A stretch of DNA of 64,000 nt from positions 1 through 64,000 of the forward strand of contig JAKUDP010000011.1 in assembly GCA_022570795.1 (NCBI GenBank), written 5' to 3'. The notes beneath the pieces are model-generated. The model was not told where the DNA came from. It did not search any database and saw only the letters and a program-made list of their open reading frames with translations. This document shows, piece after piece, positions 26,384 to 37,154 of the stretch. The DNA comes from Sphaerulina vaccinii. Its lineage: Eukaryota > Ascomycota > Dothideomycetes > Mycosphaerellales > Mycosphaerellaceae. A program made the translations under genes and the position numbers. The first letter of the stretch is position 1. Each line of letters starts with the position of its first letter.

Positions 26384-26827
26384 GTTCAGCTGGACACGCG
26401 CCGACCGGGATTGACACTACGGATAGTGCGTACAGCAATTCAAATGTGTAATGTGAAACCAGGCGTGAGGCATGTATGGAGATCGATGCAGGTACCACGA
26501 GAAGTTTGGGGCGGGGCGGGGGAAAGGGGGTGGGGGCCAACCCAGCAGGTTTCAGGTCCACAACCAGAACCTTCGAGTTTGTTCTAATTTTGGACATGGT
26601 AAACGGCGTTTGTAATGTCACGTGACAAAATGCCATTTTGAGAGATCGTGCCAGCACCAGCACTCTTTTCGAGTGCTTTCTCCCCCCTCCCAAGCCCGAA
26701 TAGTTGCGGTTCAGGACTGTAACTGTCTGGTTCGAGCATAAATGCAAGGGCAAGTTCCAGGTGCTCACTCTTTCGCCTATTCGCTTGTTTCCCCTCTGAC
26801 GGACACATACCACTAAGCTCCTGGTCA
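26384..26827. promoter_or_regulatory. Divergent intergenic region (hypothetical / ferric reductase)
   Basis: The 444 bp between the two start codons must hold both promoters. It contains a G-rich run near 26,507-26,535 and a pyrimidine-rich stretch just before 26,828, as is common at fungal starts. I see no defined operator, and no clear GATA-factor cluster that would point to iron control. Confidence 0.35.
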
Positions 26828-28512
26828 ATGGAAGCCAACATTTACCTCATCATTATCTTCTTTGGGCTTGCGAGCCTGAGACTGCTGTACTGTCAGATTC
26901 GCGACATCAACTTTCACTTCCAACCGCTGGCAGCCCGATGGCTTCGAAGGCATCTGATTCTGCCAAGAGTCCTTCATGGCCAACATCTACTGAACCCCAC
27001 CCGCGCAGTAATTCTCTGTTACTCCATCCATTGGGCGACGATGATCGTTTTCAACACGTACGAGGTTTCGAAGCTTGACGAGGCTGCTTCGCGCGCGGCT
27101 CTAGCAGCCGTGGTCCATATCTTTCCCCTCGTTGCTGTCAGTCAATTGAGGGTGGCCTCTCGCATATTCGGCGTGTCTCCATCGACATGTCTGCACTTTC
27201 ACGGAGCCCTCGGCGTCATGACCATGGTGCAGGGCTCCATTCACGGCGGTATTATGGTGGCAAACATGAACGCCTGGACTTGGTCGGTCAAGCTTGGAAT
27301 TGTTGTACGAGTTATCCTCAGCGGCAGCAAAACACGTTCCCGACTAATTCTTCGCAGACGATCGCCGGACTTGCTGCCGTATCGTGTTTCCCACTTGTCA
27401 GACGCTGTGCATACGAGACATTCCTGACGTTGCATCGAATACTGACGATTGTCGCCTCCGTAGCTCTTTGGCTTCACCTGCCTCGAGGAGCAGTTCTAGC
27501 CCAGCGGCTGTGCTTGATCGCGATATGCATATCTTTCGTGACTTTCTTCCTAAAACACACCATACAGATCCGTCAAAATTTGGGCCCGCTCAGGCAGGGA
27601 TGTCAGCTCCCGCGCATCAGGGAAGTTCGCAAGCATGATGGATACTTGGTTCTCGCACTTCACCTGCCCCGGAAGTGGAACTTTTATCCTGGACAACATG
27701 TATACCTCTCAGTGCTGACCTTGAGGTATGCCTCGATGCTACAGCGACATCCATTTACCATCGCCTGGTGGGAGGAGCAACCACAGCAAAACCTGATCTA
27801 CGTTATGATACGTCCACGCCAAGGATGGACAAAGAGCATCATGCGCCATACTGGCTTCTTAGACAACCGCCTCGTCTGGCTTGATGGTCCATATGGATTG
27901 CCGCTGCGTCTCGAAGATTACGGGACCGTCCTGCTCTTTGCTTCAGGAGATGGCATCTTTGCACAGCTGCCACTTCTAAAGGGTTTGACTGACTCTTACA
28001 GGCAGCGAATTGCAAGAACGAGGAGAATCAAGTTGGTCTGGCTGACTAGTGCGTTCAACGAACAGGTTCAGGAATGGATTCAGAGCCTTCTCGACGATCG
28101 TTATCTGGACATAAGCGTAAGATGATTCCCTCCGAGGCTTGATCTCTATACTGAGTGTGGTAATAGCTTTTTGATATATGCATTCACAAGACCAACAGCC
28201 CAGCTTACGTAGCTGGGAAGTCAAGAATAGACACAATCGGGAGACGGGTGAAGGTGATATATGACGTTCCCGACATCAGAGGCTACTTGCAGCCAGAACT
28301 GAAGCATCAATCCACGGAGATTGCCATCACTGGTAGGTCAGTCATAACAATTACCCTTGAGCCTGGCTAACGTAATAGTATCTGGATCATCTCAGCTACG
28401 CCACAATGTGCGCAGCGAGGTTCTGAGAATGGAACAGTCCAGGGTGCGCTTTTTTGAACTGGACTTTCAACCACACGATATTGATCAGTATCGCGGCGGC
28501 GTTGCTGTTTAA
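26828..28512 (+). CDS. Ferric reductase / NADPH oxidase family protein (4 exons, 511 aa)
   Basis: My model joins exons 26,828-27,304, 27,358-28,116, 28,167-28,332 and 28,379-28,512. The introns of 53, 50 and 46 bp all have GT...AG ends, and two have ACTAAT/GCTAAC branch sites. The joined frame is 1,536 nt. The product is a membrane flavocytochrome that would pass electrons from NADPH through FAD and two hemes across the membrane, reducing ferric iron or oxygen. Four heme-ligand histidines fall in the family pattern: H125/H139 and H185/H199, each pair with 13 residues between. PGQHVYLSV (270-278) and the FAD motif HPFT (290-293) follow. GPYG (337-340) and a degenerate NADPH motif (SGDGIFAQLP, about 355-364) come next, and the C-terminus has the usual VSGSS turn. 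It is shorter than many fungal FREs and lacks a long N-terminal signal region. No multicopper oxidase or permease is nearby, so it may not be part of reductive iron uptake. Confidence 0.85.
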
Positions 28513-28821
28513 ACTGGCGAACTCATATACATCGTTGGAATCAAATCGACGGGGCATAGCTCTTTCGAAAGTAGACTAGGTTGAGGTAGACGTGAGACAG
28601 TGCAGACCGAATGGTTTTGCCAGCGCACGTGGTGGTGATGTTCAATTTCAGCGTCATGTCCATTTCGTATGCCGTGGAGCATGGTGAAGACATTGTCATT
28701 GTCCCAGGACAGGACCTTGGGATGCCGACGACGCTTCAATGTGGCTATGCATGTCTTGCTGCATCTGGCCCCCTGGGCAGATGGAGACTACCGTGCGTGG
28801 ATCCAAAAGTATTTGTTAGAG

Positions 28822-29275
28822 TAGAGTGCTTCACCCCGCAACGAAACGCCCGGTGTGGAGAGATTAGCGAGTCCCTCCCAACAGAAAACATTACCTACTC
28901 TGCCGCACCGAGTCGAATTGCCTTGAATTTTTCTTATCGATACGTCCTAGGGTTACTATTCCTATCCTAGGTCATTTTGTATCTTTTGAAGTAAGATAGC
29001 GGGCATAATTGCTATAAGACTTGTGTCGCACCTAAATAGCCAATTTCAACCTACTATAATTGTAGTAGTCTATAGATTCTTTTATTACTTTAGTTATACT
29101 TATAATCTATTAGTATATCTCTTATAGGTCCTACTCTAGGACTATATATAGTATATCTATATTATACCTAGGTATAAATAAGATATAGGGGTATATAGTA
29201 GAAAAATAGTAATTATAAGTTATAGTAAATAAAGGTTCTAGCTAAGAGTATAGTATACTATATCTTAGTATAGAT
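28822..29275 (+). repeat. Inverted repeat A (solo-LTR-like), left border of the metabolic cassette
   Basis: About 454 bp match the reverse complement of 37,155-37,616. The outer part ('tgcttcaccccgcaacg' on) is near-identical and barely mutated, while the inner part from about 29,040 is strongly RIP-mutated. Within it a TG...CA-like unit of about 417 bp (28,827 to about 29,244) carries a TATAAATA box at 29,173-29,180, which fits a solo LTR. The match continues about 25 bp past that unit on the inner side and 5 bp on the outer side, so the two copies share flanks. They therefore arose by inverted duplication of one insertion, not by two insertions. Confidence 0.75.
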
Positions 29276-30279
29276 AGTAATTAGTAGTATACTTACTCTC
29301 TTAGGCTAAGTAAGATTAAAAATTCTAGTAAAATATTTAGTAAATTCTTTAGCTTTGTTACTACTATACTAAACGAAGTATATATCCGTAGGTATAGATT
29401 AAAAGTATTAGAATAATTATTTAATAAAGCTTTATAATAATATTAGACTAGGTTCTCTTAATATTACTATAGCCTACCTCTATACTTAAATATTTTATAA
29501 ATAGTATTATAATAAGCCTATTTAGTATACTTTGCGCTACTTAACTAATATATTCTATAGTAGCTATTAATAATAAGTAGTTCTAGAATAGTAAAGTAAA
29601 AAGTATAATACTACTAATTTCTCGAGCTTTATTTTAGAACTATACTAAGTCGAGTATTTTTAAAAGATAATCTCTATTAAAAGAAGGGCTATAATAAGGA
29701 TAATAGTCTCTATATTTCCTATTATTATAGAGACGCTAGTAGGCGCTATATAGCTAACCTATTTCAACTCTCCTAAATTAGATAAAACTAGAATACTAAA
29801 AAGAAAGCTAGAATCGCCTTAAAGGTCTATACCTATATACTAGAGATTTATTAACTAGGCTTCCTAGCGTCCTCGGTAAAGTATATAATTCGAAAAACAA
29901 ACCGATAGGGCTATAAGCTTCGGTGTAGCATAAGCTTAGTATGTCTAAGATCGAAGGACACTAAGCAAGCGAGCAATGTCTGTCGTCTCAAGCATTGGAC
30001 GAGGTGTCTAAGGTACACGGGTGAGATCGATGCATCAGACAATAAGATTATTCTCGAGGCTTGAAAGAGCAACGAACTGCAATATCCGCATCAAAACATA
30101 TAGCAAGCCGGAACCTTTGCTCTCCACCTGCACATCTACTCCGATACGCATTATACGGGTCCTAAGAAGCTATTCGAGCCAATTCTCTAAATGTGTACAA
30201 ACATCCAACAGATCAGCTGACTATTTCTCCTCCATACGCTCCGAAGTCCTAGCCTGTGACTGTTCTACAGATGATAGAT
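29276..30279. other. RIP-mutated tract then normal sequence, no gene
   Basis: From 29,276 to about 29,900 the sequence is AT-rich with frequent TA and no usable frame. It has no partner inside the other border at 37,155. From about 29,900 base composition returns to normal. The only frame (30,021-30,293 plus, 90 codons) has no recognisable motif and I do not call it. Confidence 0.5.
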
Positions 30280-31134
30280 CTACAGCTTGCTAAACGAATC
30301 ATTCAGAAGCTCACGGGTAACGACGGTATACCCATGCTCATCAACTCGCATAACGCGCTCCCCGATCGTCCACCAACAGTCCTTGTAGAATCCAGGTTTC
30401 TCGTCTGGAGAGGGCCACTTCTGTATCGGAGTCTCATTCAAGAGAGTTGAAACCACCTCGGGCACTCGGCCTGTTGGCACAAACCCGGAAATCTTCTCAA
30501 AATATTGCAGGATTTTTGGATTTTTGATCGCTTGAGGGCCGACCGAGTTTTGCATCCGAAGATAGACCGTCTTGCCTGGATGTTTCGCCATGACTTTCTC
30601 CGCAGTCGTGACGGTCGCTTGGTGCAAGATAGATGCCATGATACCGTTGCCAGATGTGTCTTTGCGGTGTCGGTAGGCAGGAAGCACAAATGCATTTCCG
30701 TTACGAGATCTCTCCTGCGGGCACTCGGGCGGTATTTTGAAATTATGTGAAGGCAATGTCCAATCCGCCTCCGCGATTGGCCAATGATTCGTAGTGCTGC
30801 CAAACCACCGCCCATGCAATAATAGATCCATGTCGGAGTATTGCACGCGGTTCCCAGCGTCGGTAGTCTTGGGATGCTCAACGCCAACTGCAAGCACGAC
30901 TGAGGGGTCGACAAGCTCTCTCTTGTACCAATCGAGGGTCCTGCTCTGTTCTACCTCCAGCGGAGTGCGACCAAATGCCACGACCCCTGGAATTGATAAC
31001 ACTTCAATTCTCCAACAACGATACCTCGCGGCTAGAGCATCCAGTAATGGGGTGTCTAAGAGTCGCACATCTGGAACGGTTAAGATGGAGATACTTTGAT
31101 CACTGGAAGATGTTTCGGTCTGTCTTGGAGACAT
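30280..31134 (-). CDS. GNAT-like N-acyltransferase, 284 aa
   Basis: The frame is open up to 31,389, but I choose the internal ATG at 31,134 (MSPRQTE), because the first 85 residues upstream look non-conserved and would crowd the neighbour's promoter. The second half has the order expected of GNAT enzymes: a beta strand (NAFVLPAYRHRKD), a Gly-containing acetyl-CoA loop (SGNGIMASIL), a helix, then a strand and YFEKISGF, like the family's NPxAxxLYxxxGF ending. GNAT enzymes move an acyl group from acyl-CoA to an amine. The Q/RxxGxG/A loop is imperfect, so the substrate and even activity are uncertain. It is divergent from the alpha/beta hydrolase (490 bp between starts) and shares the cassette with an acyl-CoA ligase that could supply its donor. 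Confidence 0.5.
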   Translation of the reverse strand: MSPRQTETSSSDQSISILTVPDVRLLDTPLLDALAARYRCWRIEVLSIPGVVAFGRTPLEVEQSRTLDWYKRELVDPSVVLAVGVEHPKTTDAGNRVQYSDMDLLLHGRWFGSTTNHWPIAEADWTLPSHNFKIPPECPQERSRNGNAFVLPAYRHRKDTSGNGIMASILHQATVTTAEKVMAKHPGKTVYLRMQNSVGPQAIKNPKILQYFEKISGFVPTGRVPEVVSTLLNETPIQKWPSPDEKPGFYKDCWWTIGERVMRVDEHGYTVVTRELLNDSFSKL

Positions 31135-31624
31135 GATGGGTGCGCAGAAGTAGTGCCCCAGTGAAGCTGAAGAGCAATGTAGAACACTTGCGAGGTGGGA
31201 TGGACTACGCAATGCGCGTCGATCATGAGGAATTGTTGATATATTGGTGAAAAAGACAATTCCAACAACGGCTTCAATATTCTGGTGGCACTTCGATAGA
31301 CTATTATCGGTGAACTCTATATCAACGACGATCGTTGCCAGTAAGTTAGTCGATCTCGGAACCGCTTGATGAAAGGTCGGCACCGACACGCACCAAGCTC
31401 TTTACAGTCAATGCACTTGGCGATACAGCAACGGAGGATCATGATGTTTTGATGACGTATCCCATCACGCCTAGAGAACCAGGGAATGCATGACGCCGGT
31501 TGTAGCCAAAGTGCCACAATCTCTGTCGCGCGAGAAGGCAGCTCAGCGCACACAATAAATATTATGGCGTGAGTGTCTTAGGTTCTCACTTTGAAACCCA
31601 GTATATCACATCCGCTTCACAAAC
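31135..31624. promoter_or_regulatory. Divergent intergenic region (GNAT-like / hydrolase)
   Basis: The 490 bp separate two divergent start codons and so should drive both genes. An AT-rich 'caataaatattat' lies about 70 bp upstream of the hydrolase ATG and may serve as its core promoter. I see no palindromic operator. The upstream extension of the GNAT-like frame runs through here but is not needed. Confidence 0.35.
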
Positions 31625-32509
31625 ATGTACCTGAAAACAGGCTACCTGTCCGTTAACGGTAGATCGCTCTATTGGGAACGGTATGGTGAGGAAGGACCGC
31701 TTCTGCTCTTCATTCCTGGTGGCATGGGCACAGCGTACTTTCACGAACTCAACGCAAAGAAGCTCTCACAGCGCTTCCGCGTTATCATCTTTGACCGTCG
31801 AGGATACGCACGCACCCGCCGGGCATACCACCCACCCGTGGAAGACGACGCATCGATGATCGTCCGACAGAACGCTGAAGACGCGGCGGCGATAATTCGA
31901 CACTTTGCGCGAAACGACGAAAGTGCCTTGGTCTACGGCTCCTGCTTCGGCGGCACCGTGGTGCTGGACCTTGTGCAAATATATCCTCATCTCGTCAAGC
32001 GCGCTATCGTCCACGAACCATTGATTCCACGGCTGGTCTCGGACGCCGAACGCGAGAAAGTGCTCACTGCCCTAGCCTCAGCATCTTTGCTGATAGAGGA
32101 GTCTGGATTTCGGGCAGGGAGTAAAATGATAGAGACTTTGGTTGTCGGTGCTCCAGAAAGGCAATTACTGCGCGAGTCGTCAAACGGTGGTCTGACCGAG
32201 GAGCGTGCCGAGTACTTGACCTACGCATATACTCACGAGACCAACGCCGTACTGTTGTATGAAGTGGACTGGAACCGGTTGATGAAGCACAAGGCCAAAC
32301 TCATTCTAGCAAAGGGAGAAATCTCCGAGCTACCGCTGGCCAGGGATCCTGTGGAGAGAGTGGCCGCGCAACTCGGTCAGAGTGTCGTGCTGACTCCGGG
32401 TGGACATTTTCCTTTCCCATGCGATCGGGAGCGAACCCTGGCTCAGATCAAATCGCTCTTTGATGGTGGAAATGAATCGAATGGGACTGCGACTTCAAGG
32501 ACAAAATAG
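31625..32509 (+). CDS. Alpha/beta hydrolase with Cys nucleophile elbow, 294 aa
   Basis: This is an intronless single-domain alpha/beta hydrolase of normal length. The oxyanion HGG-like turn is PGGMG (31-35), followed by FDRRGYARTR (56-65). The nucleophile elbow reads G105-S-C107-F-G109, a GxCxG instead of the usual GxSxG. The catalytic His is likely H261 in PGGHFPF. The acid is less clear: E323-type positions are absent and the region AKGEISELPLARDP offers Glu or Asp. Dienelactone hydrolases use Cys in this place, so the change need not kill the enzyme, and it could favour acyl transfer or thioester chemistry. The protein lacks a signal peptide, so it is probably cytosolic. It lies between a GNAT-like gene and a transporter in the inverted-repeat cassette. 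Substrate is unknown. Confidence 0.85.
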   Translation: MYLKTGYLSVNGRSLYWERYGEEGPLLLFIPGGMGTAYFHELNAKKLSQRFRVIIFDRRGYARTRRAYHPPVEDDASMIVRQNAEDAAAIIRHFARNDESALVYGSCFGGTVVLDLVQIYPHLVKRAIVHEPLIPRLVSDAEREKVLTALASASLLIEESGFRAGSKMIETLVVGAPERQLLRESSNGGLTEERAEYLTYAYTHETNAVLLYEVDWNRLMKHKAKLILAKGEISELPLARDPVERVAAQLGQSVVLTPGGHFPFPCDRERTLAQIKSLFDGGNESNGTATSRTK

Positions 32510-32787
32510 TTGCTTGTTTCCATGTACAGTAAATGGATATGCTCGCATAGGCAGTCCGTTGCACCGTGCCTGGTGATGGCATCATCTCGTCTCATACCTC
32601 ACTCCCATGCTTTCATCCTATATTTTGCTTTCTAACACCTTTTACATGGAGAACCATAGGGACAGCTGCTTTGGGCAAAACAACTGAATGAAGCTATTTC
32701 TGTGGACTGAAGACAATGAAGAAGTTACATCAACGTATACCTTGTCGATCACTATTTCCCCCTTGAAAATTTCGCTCCCATCACTCA
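32510..32787. other. Convergent 3' intergenic region
   Basis: This stretch of 278 bp lies between the stops of the hydrolase (plus) and the MFS transporter (minus). It must hold both 3' UTRs. No separate gene is supported. Confidence 0.4.
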
Positions 32788-34385
32788 TTACCCGTGAAAT
32801 GGCCTCCGTTCTCGTATACGTGCGCCAAAAATCCACAAGAAGACGACCGCAGGAACGCCAATTCCCAACGACACGAATGCTAGCAGCGAGTTTCCCCAGC
32901 CGAGCCCTAGCGCATCATACATCTTTTCTGCGAATAAGGGAAACGTGCAGGCTGTGATAGAGCGCAGGAATGCTGACGCGGCGAGACCACTGGCGGCGTA
33001 TTCGCCACAAGACTCGAGAATGTGCGCCTGGATCCCCTGATATAGGAAGACCCCTCCAAAACCGAAAATTGCTATGCCAGCATCTGGCACCAACCAGAAG
33101 ACTGTGTATTGGCCAGCCCAACCATAGATGAAGAGGCCGATGGGCACCAGGAAAGATGCTGGAAGCATCAGTGGTAGGCGATATTCGGCACATCCAACGC
33201 TCGGGTGCTCTTGCTCGCCCGAGCTCTTTGCCTTGCTAGAGCGATCTTGGAGATAATGGTAAACCCTGTCACTCGTCACTATGGCGACCACATTTCCTAC
33301 CACATATCCCGTGCCAATGGCTAGATATTGTAGGCCTGCAATATCTACTGAGTAGCTGTAGTGTGCAGGGTCGGTCCACAAGCGCGCAAATGTGGATAGC
33401 ACCAGATAATATATTCCGTAGAGGTACGCAATGTACAGAGCTTGGATCTGCACGATAGGTTGTAGCAGAAGCATGCGCACGACTCTTGTGAGCACGCGAG
33501 AGAGCTGTGCAAACAGAGATGGCGTCTTTGGCTCTCCAGCAAGCATGATGCGCTTGCCATGGGCCTGCTTGCGGAGACGCGAGGCTCGTCTGCGGAGCAA
33601 GACTTTGGAAGAAGTCTCGCGAAGCAGCAACAACGCAACCACTTGGATCGCAGCGCCGGCAACACTACTAGCCCAGAAAATCCATCTCCACGTTGTGTAT
33701 TTGACCACGAACCCTGCGAACAGCGGACCAAGTACGGGGCCAAGAATGAGGCCATTGGTGTAAACTGCTATTGCCTTGCCTCTCACTTCCGGCGAGAAGA
33801 GATCAGAAATGACAGCACCTCCTGCAGCCAAAGGTGCAGAGCCCGCTAGTCCAGCGAAGAATCGTAGCACGATGAGCTGGGTGCTGGTCCGACTGAAACC
33901 GCATGCCAAGTTGAACAAGAGAAAACACGCATTGCACGTCAGGAGCACTACTGCGCGGCCATATCTGAGAAACAGAGACTGGTCAGCCTACGATCTCGAC
34001 AGGATGTCGACAATGGAGATCCTGGGGCTATGTGCCTCTGCCACCGTCTCGTCGTATAAGAGGCAAAAGATGCGTCAACTCGAACGTGCACTTACAGTTC
34101 GGCAAGCGGCCCAAGAAATAAGGGCCCAAAAGCGTAACCCAGCACGAAGATGGACAGCACCAATGTCTTCAGCGCGTCACTGCGAATGCCAAACTCTGCT
34201 GCTATCGTTTCCAGCGCCGGGGCAACCATGGATGAAGCGAGGGGCGAGGTGAGTGTAATACTTGAGGTGATTATCGTGGCCGTCCATTTTTGTCGTGATG
34301 TCCATTGCCTGGGATGATGTCCATCGTGAGGTTCCCAGTCAACGATAATCGTGCCAGAGTCATTGTCTGAAGTCGGCATTTTCAA
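32788..34385 (-). CDS. MFS transporter, DHA1 drug:H+ antiporter type (2 exons, 488 aa)
   Basis: Exon 1 is 34,385-34,096 and exon 2 is 33,964-32,788. The 131-bp intron has donor GTAAGT and acceptor CTCAG and splits the Leu codon of LAELYGR. The joined frame is 1,467 nt. The protein has about 12 hydrophobic segments in two halves. A motif A-like LAELYGR links TM2 and TM3. The segment FAGLAGSAPLAAGGAVISDLF and the antiporter motif C (LGPVLGPLFAGFV) are typical of fungal DHA1 exporters. A charged loop (RRRASRLRKQAHGKR) and a second one with SSKAKSSGEQEH are cytosolic. It would export a small molecule using the proton gradient, from the plasma membrane. It is divergent from the acyl-CoA ligase gene, which suggests export of the pathway's product or self-protection. 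Confidence 0.85.
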
Positions 34386-35042
34386 ACCCTAGGCGATCAT
34401 CGATCTGTGTTGTTGATAGAAATGCGCTGTTTGGTGGCCTCATAGAAGTAGATATGCGGGGGATCAGCGCTCTGTGCTTCTCATCTGCGTCTGTTATTGA
34501 AAGGCAATCTGAGAGTGAACTATGACGATGCCTGCAGTTAAAAAAGATCGGCATCATGAGTTAGTCTTTCGATGTGAGGGTCAACAATATTAGGAACTGG
34601 TGCAATGCACTGTCCAGATTGGTGTAGTGTGGTCTAGTCCGGAAGCTTATAACGCCACAGACGACATATATGGGTCCCGCACAACTGATACGCAGCTAAG
34701 CGTTGATCCGTCGTAGAAGTGCCGGTGCAGTTGCCAAACGAGAACATTGCCTTCGCATTTCCAATTTCCTCACGCTGTATTATTTAGTCCGCTGCAACAT
34801 CAAACGAAGTCCATGACAACCCAAGCCTCGGCGATGGTTGATATCGAGTTTAGCATATGCAGGGTACTTCGTTCTGTTCCACCAATCTTGGTTGAAGATT
34901 CACCGCCCAAAGAACGAAGAACAACGGCCACGACAAGGACAACTTGAGCTCTCACAACGGCCAAGCACTTACCTAGAAGTGTGAATTTCGACGGTCAAAG
35001 CCATCGAACATCAGAGTTAAAGACACACAAAAATAGGCGGCC
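34386..35042. promoter_or_regulatory. Divergent intergenic region (MFS / acyl-CoA ligase)
   Basis: 657 bp lie between the divergent starts of the transporter and the ligase. Short frames exist here but have no recognisable content. A shared promoter would give co-expression of ligase and exporter. No operator is evident. Confidence 0.35.
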
Positions 35043-36773
35043 ATGCTCGCCAAGAAGTCGTCTGGTGTGGGTTGCGCGTTGGAGAGCAGCGCATCGTGCA
35101 GTCAAGCATGCGGCTGGATGAGGCCCAAGAATGTGGCCAGTTCAATAACGCGGCAAGAGAACCTAACGTATGATGCCGAGATTCAAATTGGCGAGCCTTA
35201 CAATCTCGTGTCATGGACCTTCTCCGGCGTCTACGATGGCGACAGACCGGTACTGATTGATGCGCACAACCCGGCCCGGACCATTAGCAAGAATCAAGCC
35301 AGGCGCATGGTGGCTAGCTGGACAGGCGCATGGCCGGCCGGCAGCACAGTCTGTATTCACATGGCAAACGACATCGTATATCCGATCCTGGTCCTGGCGA
35401 TTCTGGCATCGGGGTGCACGTGGACAGGCACGAACTTGGCATATAAGGCACCGGAGCTGGAACATCACTTTCGCATCTCGGAGACCAAGTACATTCTAAC
35501 GACCGCGGAGCAGCTTCTGGTGGTGTCAAAGGCGGCGGAGGATAGCGGGACGAACGCGGCGATTATCCTGTGCGACGATCTACTAGACCCGAATGATAGA
35601 AGCCCGGGACAGATGGCCGATGCCGTCCACAGCCGGAAAATCAGCGACTTTGCTCGCATTAGAACACCGCAGGCCCTCCAGACGGCGGTGAAGAGCATCT
35701 CTCCAGATACGGTGGCGGCGCTCATGCAGACTTCAGGCACCACAGGCCTCCCAAAGATGGCTGTCCGCACGCACAAAGCCATGTTGCTCGAGCTGCAGGC
35801 GATCCAGGACAACAATAGCGACAAGCCATATAAGGTGCGTCGTTTGTTCTCCACTCCAATATTCCACGCCTTCTCCGCGCCTGAAATGATCTATAACTCC
35901 CTGTTTCGCGGCGATCCGACATACTTTATGAAGCGATTCGACAACACCTTTGCACAGAAGATCGACGAGTTTCAGATCACGGAGACGTTCGGTGCACCGC
36001 CCATGCTGGCCCTCTTGGTAAAACGGGTCACAACAAGTGAGCATGATCCGAAGCTTCTGCACTCGCTGCGCATGGTGGCTTACGGCGGGGCGATCCTGGC
36101 GCCTGAGGACAGGCAAAACTTCATAGACATATTTGATGGGTCGCCTCCTAGACTGATGCCGGTTTATGGCTCAACGGAAGGCGGATGGTTCACCTCGATG
36201 AAATACCCAGAAGTCGACAACACAGGCTCCGTTGGCCGTCTCCTCCCAGGGTGCGAAGCCAAGGTCAACTCGTCGCCGGAAATGCAGGAGCACTTCGGCA
36301 AAGGCCTTGGTGAGATCATGGTCCGGAGCGATCATGTCATGACGGAGTACCGCCATAACACCAAAGCTACTGAGGAAGCATTCGACGGCGAATGGCTCCG
36401 CACTGGTGACATCGGATACGTCAAGCACGGCCTGGTGTACATCGAAGACCGCCTCAAGGACCTCATTAAGTGCAGCGGCTGGCAGGTGGCGCCCGCCGAG
36501 CTCGAGAACGCGCTGCTCACGTGCCCTTATGTCCAAGACGCGGCCGTGTTCGGCGTCGGTGTAGGAGATAAGGAGCATCCGGTGGCATGGGTGATAGTGA
36601 TAGGTCCGACGGCCACGGCTGAAGGCATCAAAGCATACCTTGGCACCCGCGTGGCAAGCTACAAGGCGAAGTATTGCCAGATCAAGATCGTGGCTAACAT
36701 TCCCAAGTCCCCGGCTGGCAAGATGCTGAAGAAGGCGATGAGGGATGCGATGGCTCGGGCTGGCGAAATATAA
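35043..36773 (+). CDS. AMP-dependent acyl-CoA synthetase / ligase (4-coumarate-CoA ligase-like), 576 aa
   Basis: The frame is intronless and has every core motif of the adenylate-forming family. These are the P-loop MQTSGTTGLPKM (228-239), YGSTEG (375-380), GEWLRTGDIGY (449-459), the hinge EDRLKDLIKCSGWQV (468-482), and the C-terminal PKSPAGKMLKK with catalytic Lys560. The enzyme would activate a carboxylic acid with ATP to an acyl-AMP and then a CoA thioester. There is no peptidyl-carrier domain, so it is not part of an NRPS. The C-terminus (GEI) is not a peroxisomal SKL signal, which suggests the cytosol. Residues 1-45 fit the family poorly; M26 (35,118) is an alternative start. It is divergent from the MFS gene and is the only clear acyl-activating enzyme in the cassette. 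Confidence 0.9.
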   Translation: MLAKKSSGVGCALESSASCSQACGWMRPKNVASSITRQENLTYDAEIQIGEPYNLVSWTFSGVYDGDRPVLIDAHNPARTISKNQARRMVASWTGAWPAGSTVCIHMANDIVYPILVLAILASGCTWTGTNLAYKAPELEHHFRISETKYILTTAEQLLVVSKAAEDSGTNAAIILCDDLLDPNDRSPGQMADAVHSRKISDFARIRTPQALQTAVKSISPDTVAALMQTSGTTGLPKMAVRTHKAMLLELQAIQDNNSDKPYKVRRLFSTPIFHAFSAPEMIYNSLFRGDPTYFMKRFDNTFAQKIDEFQITETFGAPPMLALLVKRVTTSEHDPKLLHSLRMVAYGGAILAPEDRQNFIDIFDGSPPRLMPVYGSTEGGWFTSMKYPEVDNTGSVGRLLPGCEAKVNSSPEMQEHFGKGLGEIMVRSDHVMTEYRHNTKATEEAFDGEWLRTGDIGYVKHGLVYIEDRLKDLIKCSGWQVAPAELENALLTCPYVQDAAVFGVGVGDKEHPVAWVIVIGPTATAEGIKAYLGTRVASYKAKYCQIKIVANIPKSPAGKMLKKAMRDAMARAGEI

Positions 36774-37154
36774 TGGGTACACTTCGCAACAGTAGATGAA
36801 ATTTTCATGCCCAGCGCGGTACAAGCTGTGACGCCAGCACAAGCTATGGTAGCGACCTCTTCGTGAGCTAAGTGCTCTGGAACTCTGGGCAAGACCTGGC
36901 GCTCGTGAATCGCATACTATCTTCGAGTGGATGCAGGGATGTCATCGGTCTCATCAACGACAGAGACTCCAGGGGCGAGGTGCATATCGGGACATACGTT
37001 CACGCAAAGACAGTCGAATGGCGAGAATGAGGGCAAAGTGAAAGGCAGGCGGGGGTCCTCTTCTCCCTGACCTCTTCACCCCCGACAGAACTGATACACG
37101 TGTTCTATTCATGGAGGCGGGAGCTAGTACCTGAGACGCGGCACGGGGCGCGCC
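36774..37154. other. 3' flank of ligase, no gene
   Basis: Normal-GC sequence between the ligase stop and inverted repeat B. The short frames here have no recognisable content. It has no counterpart at the inner edge of repeat A. Confidence 0.4.

Noticed and set aside
26286..26828. 180-codon minus frame over the divergent promoter
   Set aside because: It overlaps the hypothetical gene's start and the ferric reductase promoter, with no protein-like features.
28611..28970. 119-codon plus frame across border repeat A
   Set aside because: It runs from unique sequence into the repeat, and the partner copy has no such frame.
31135..31389. 85-residue N-terminal extension of the GNAT-like gene
   Set aside because: It lies in the divergent promoter and lacks similarity to the family. 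The ATG at 31,134 is the better start.
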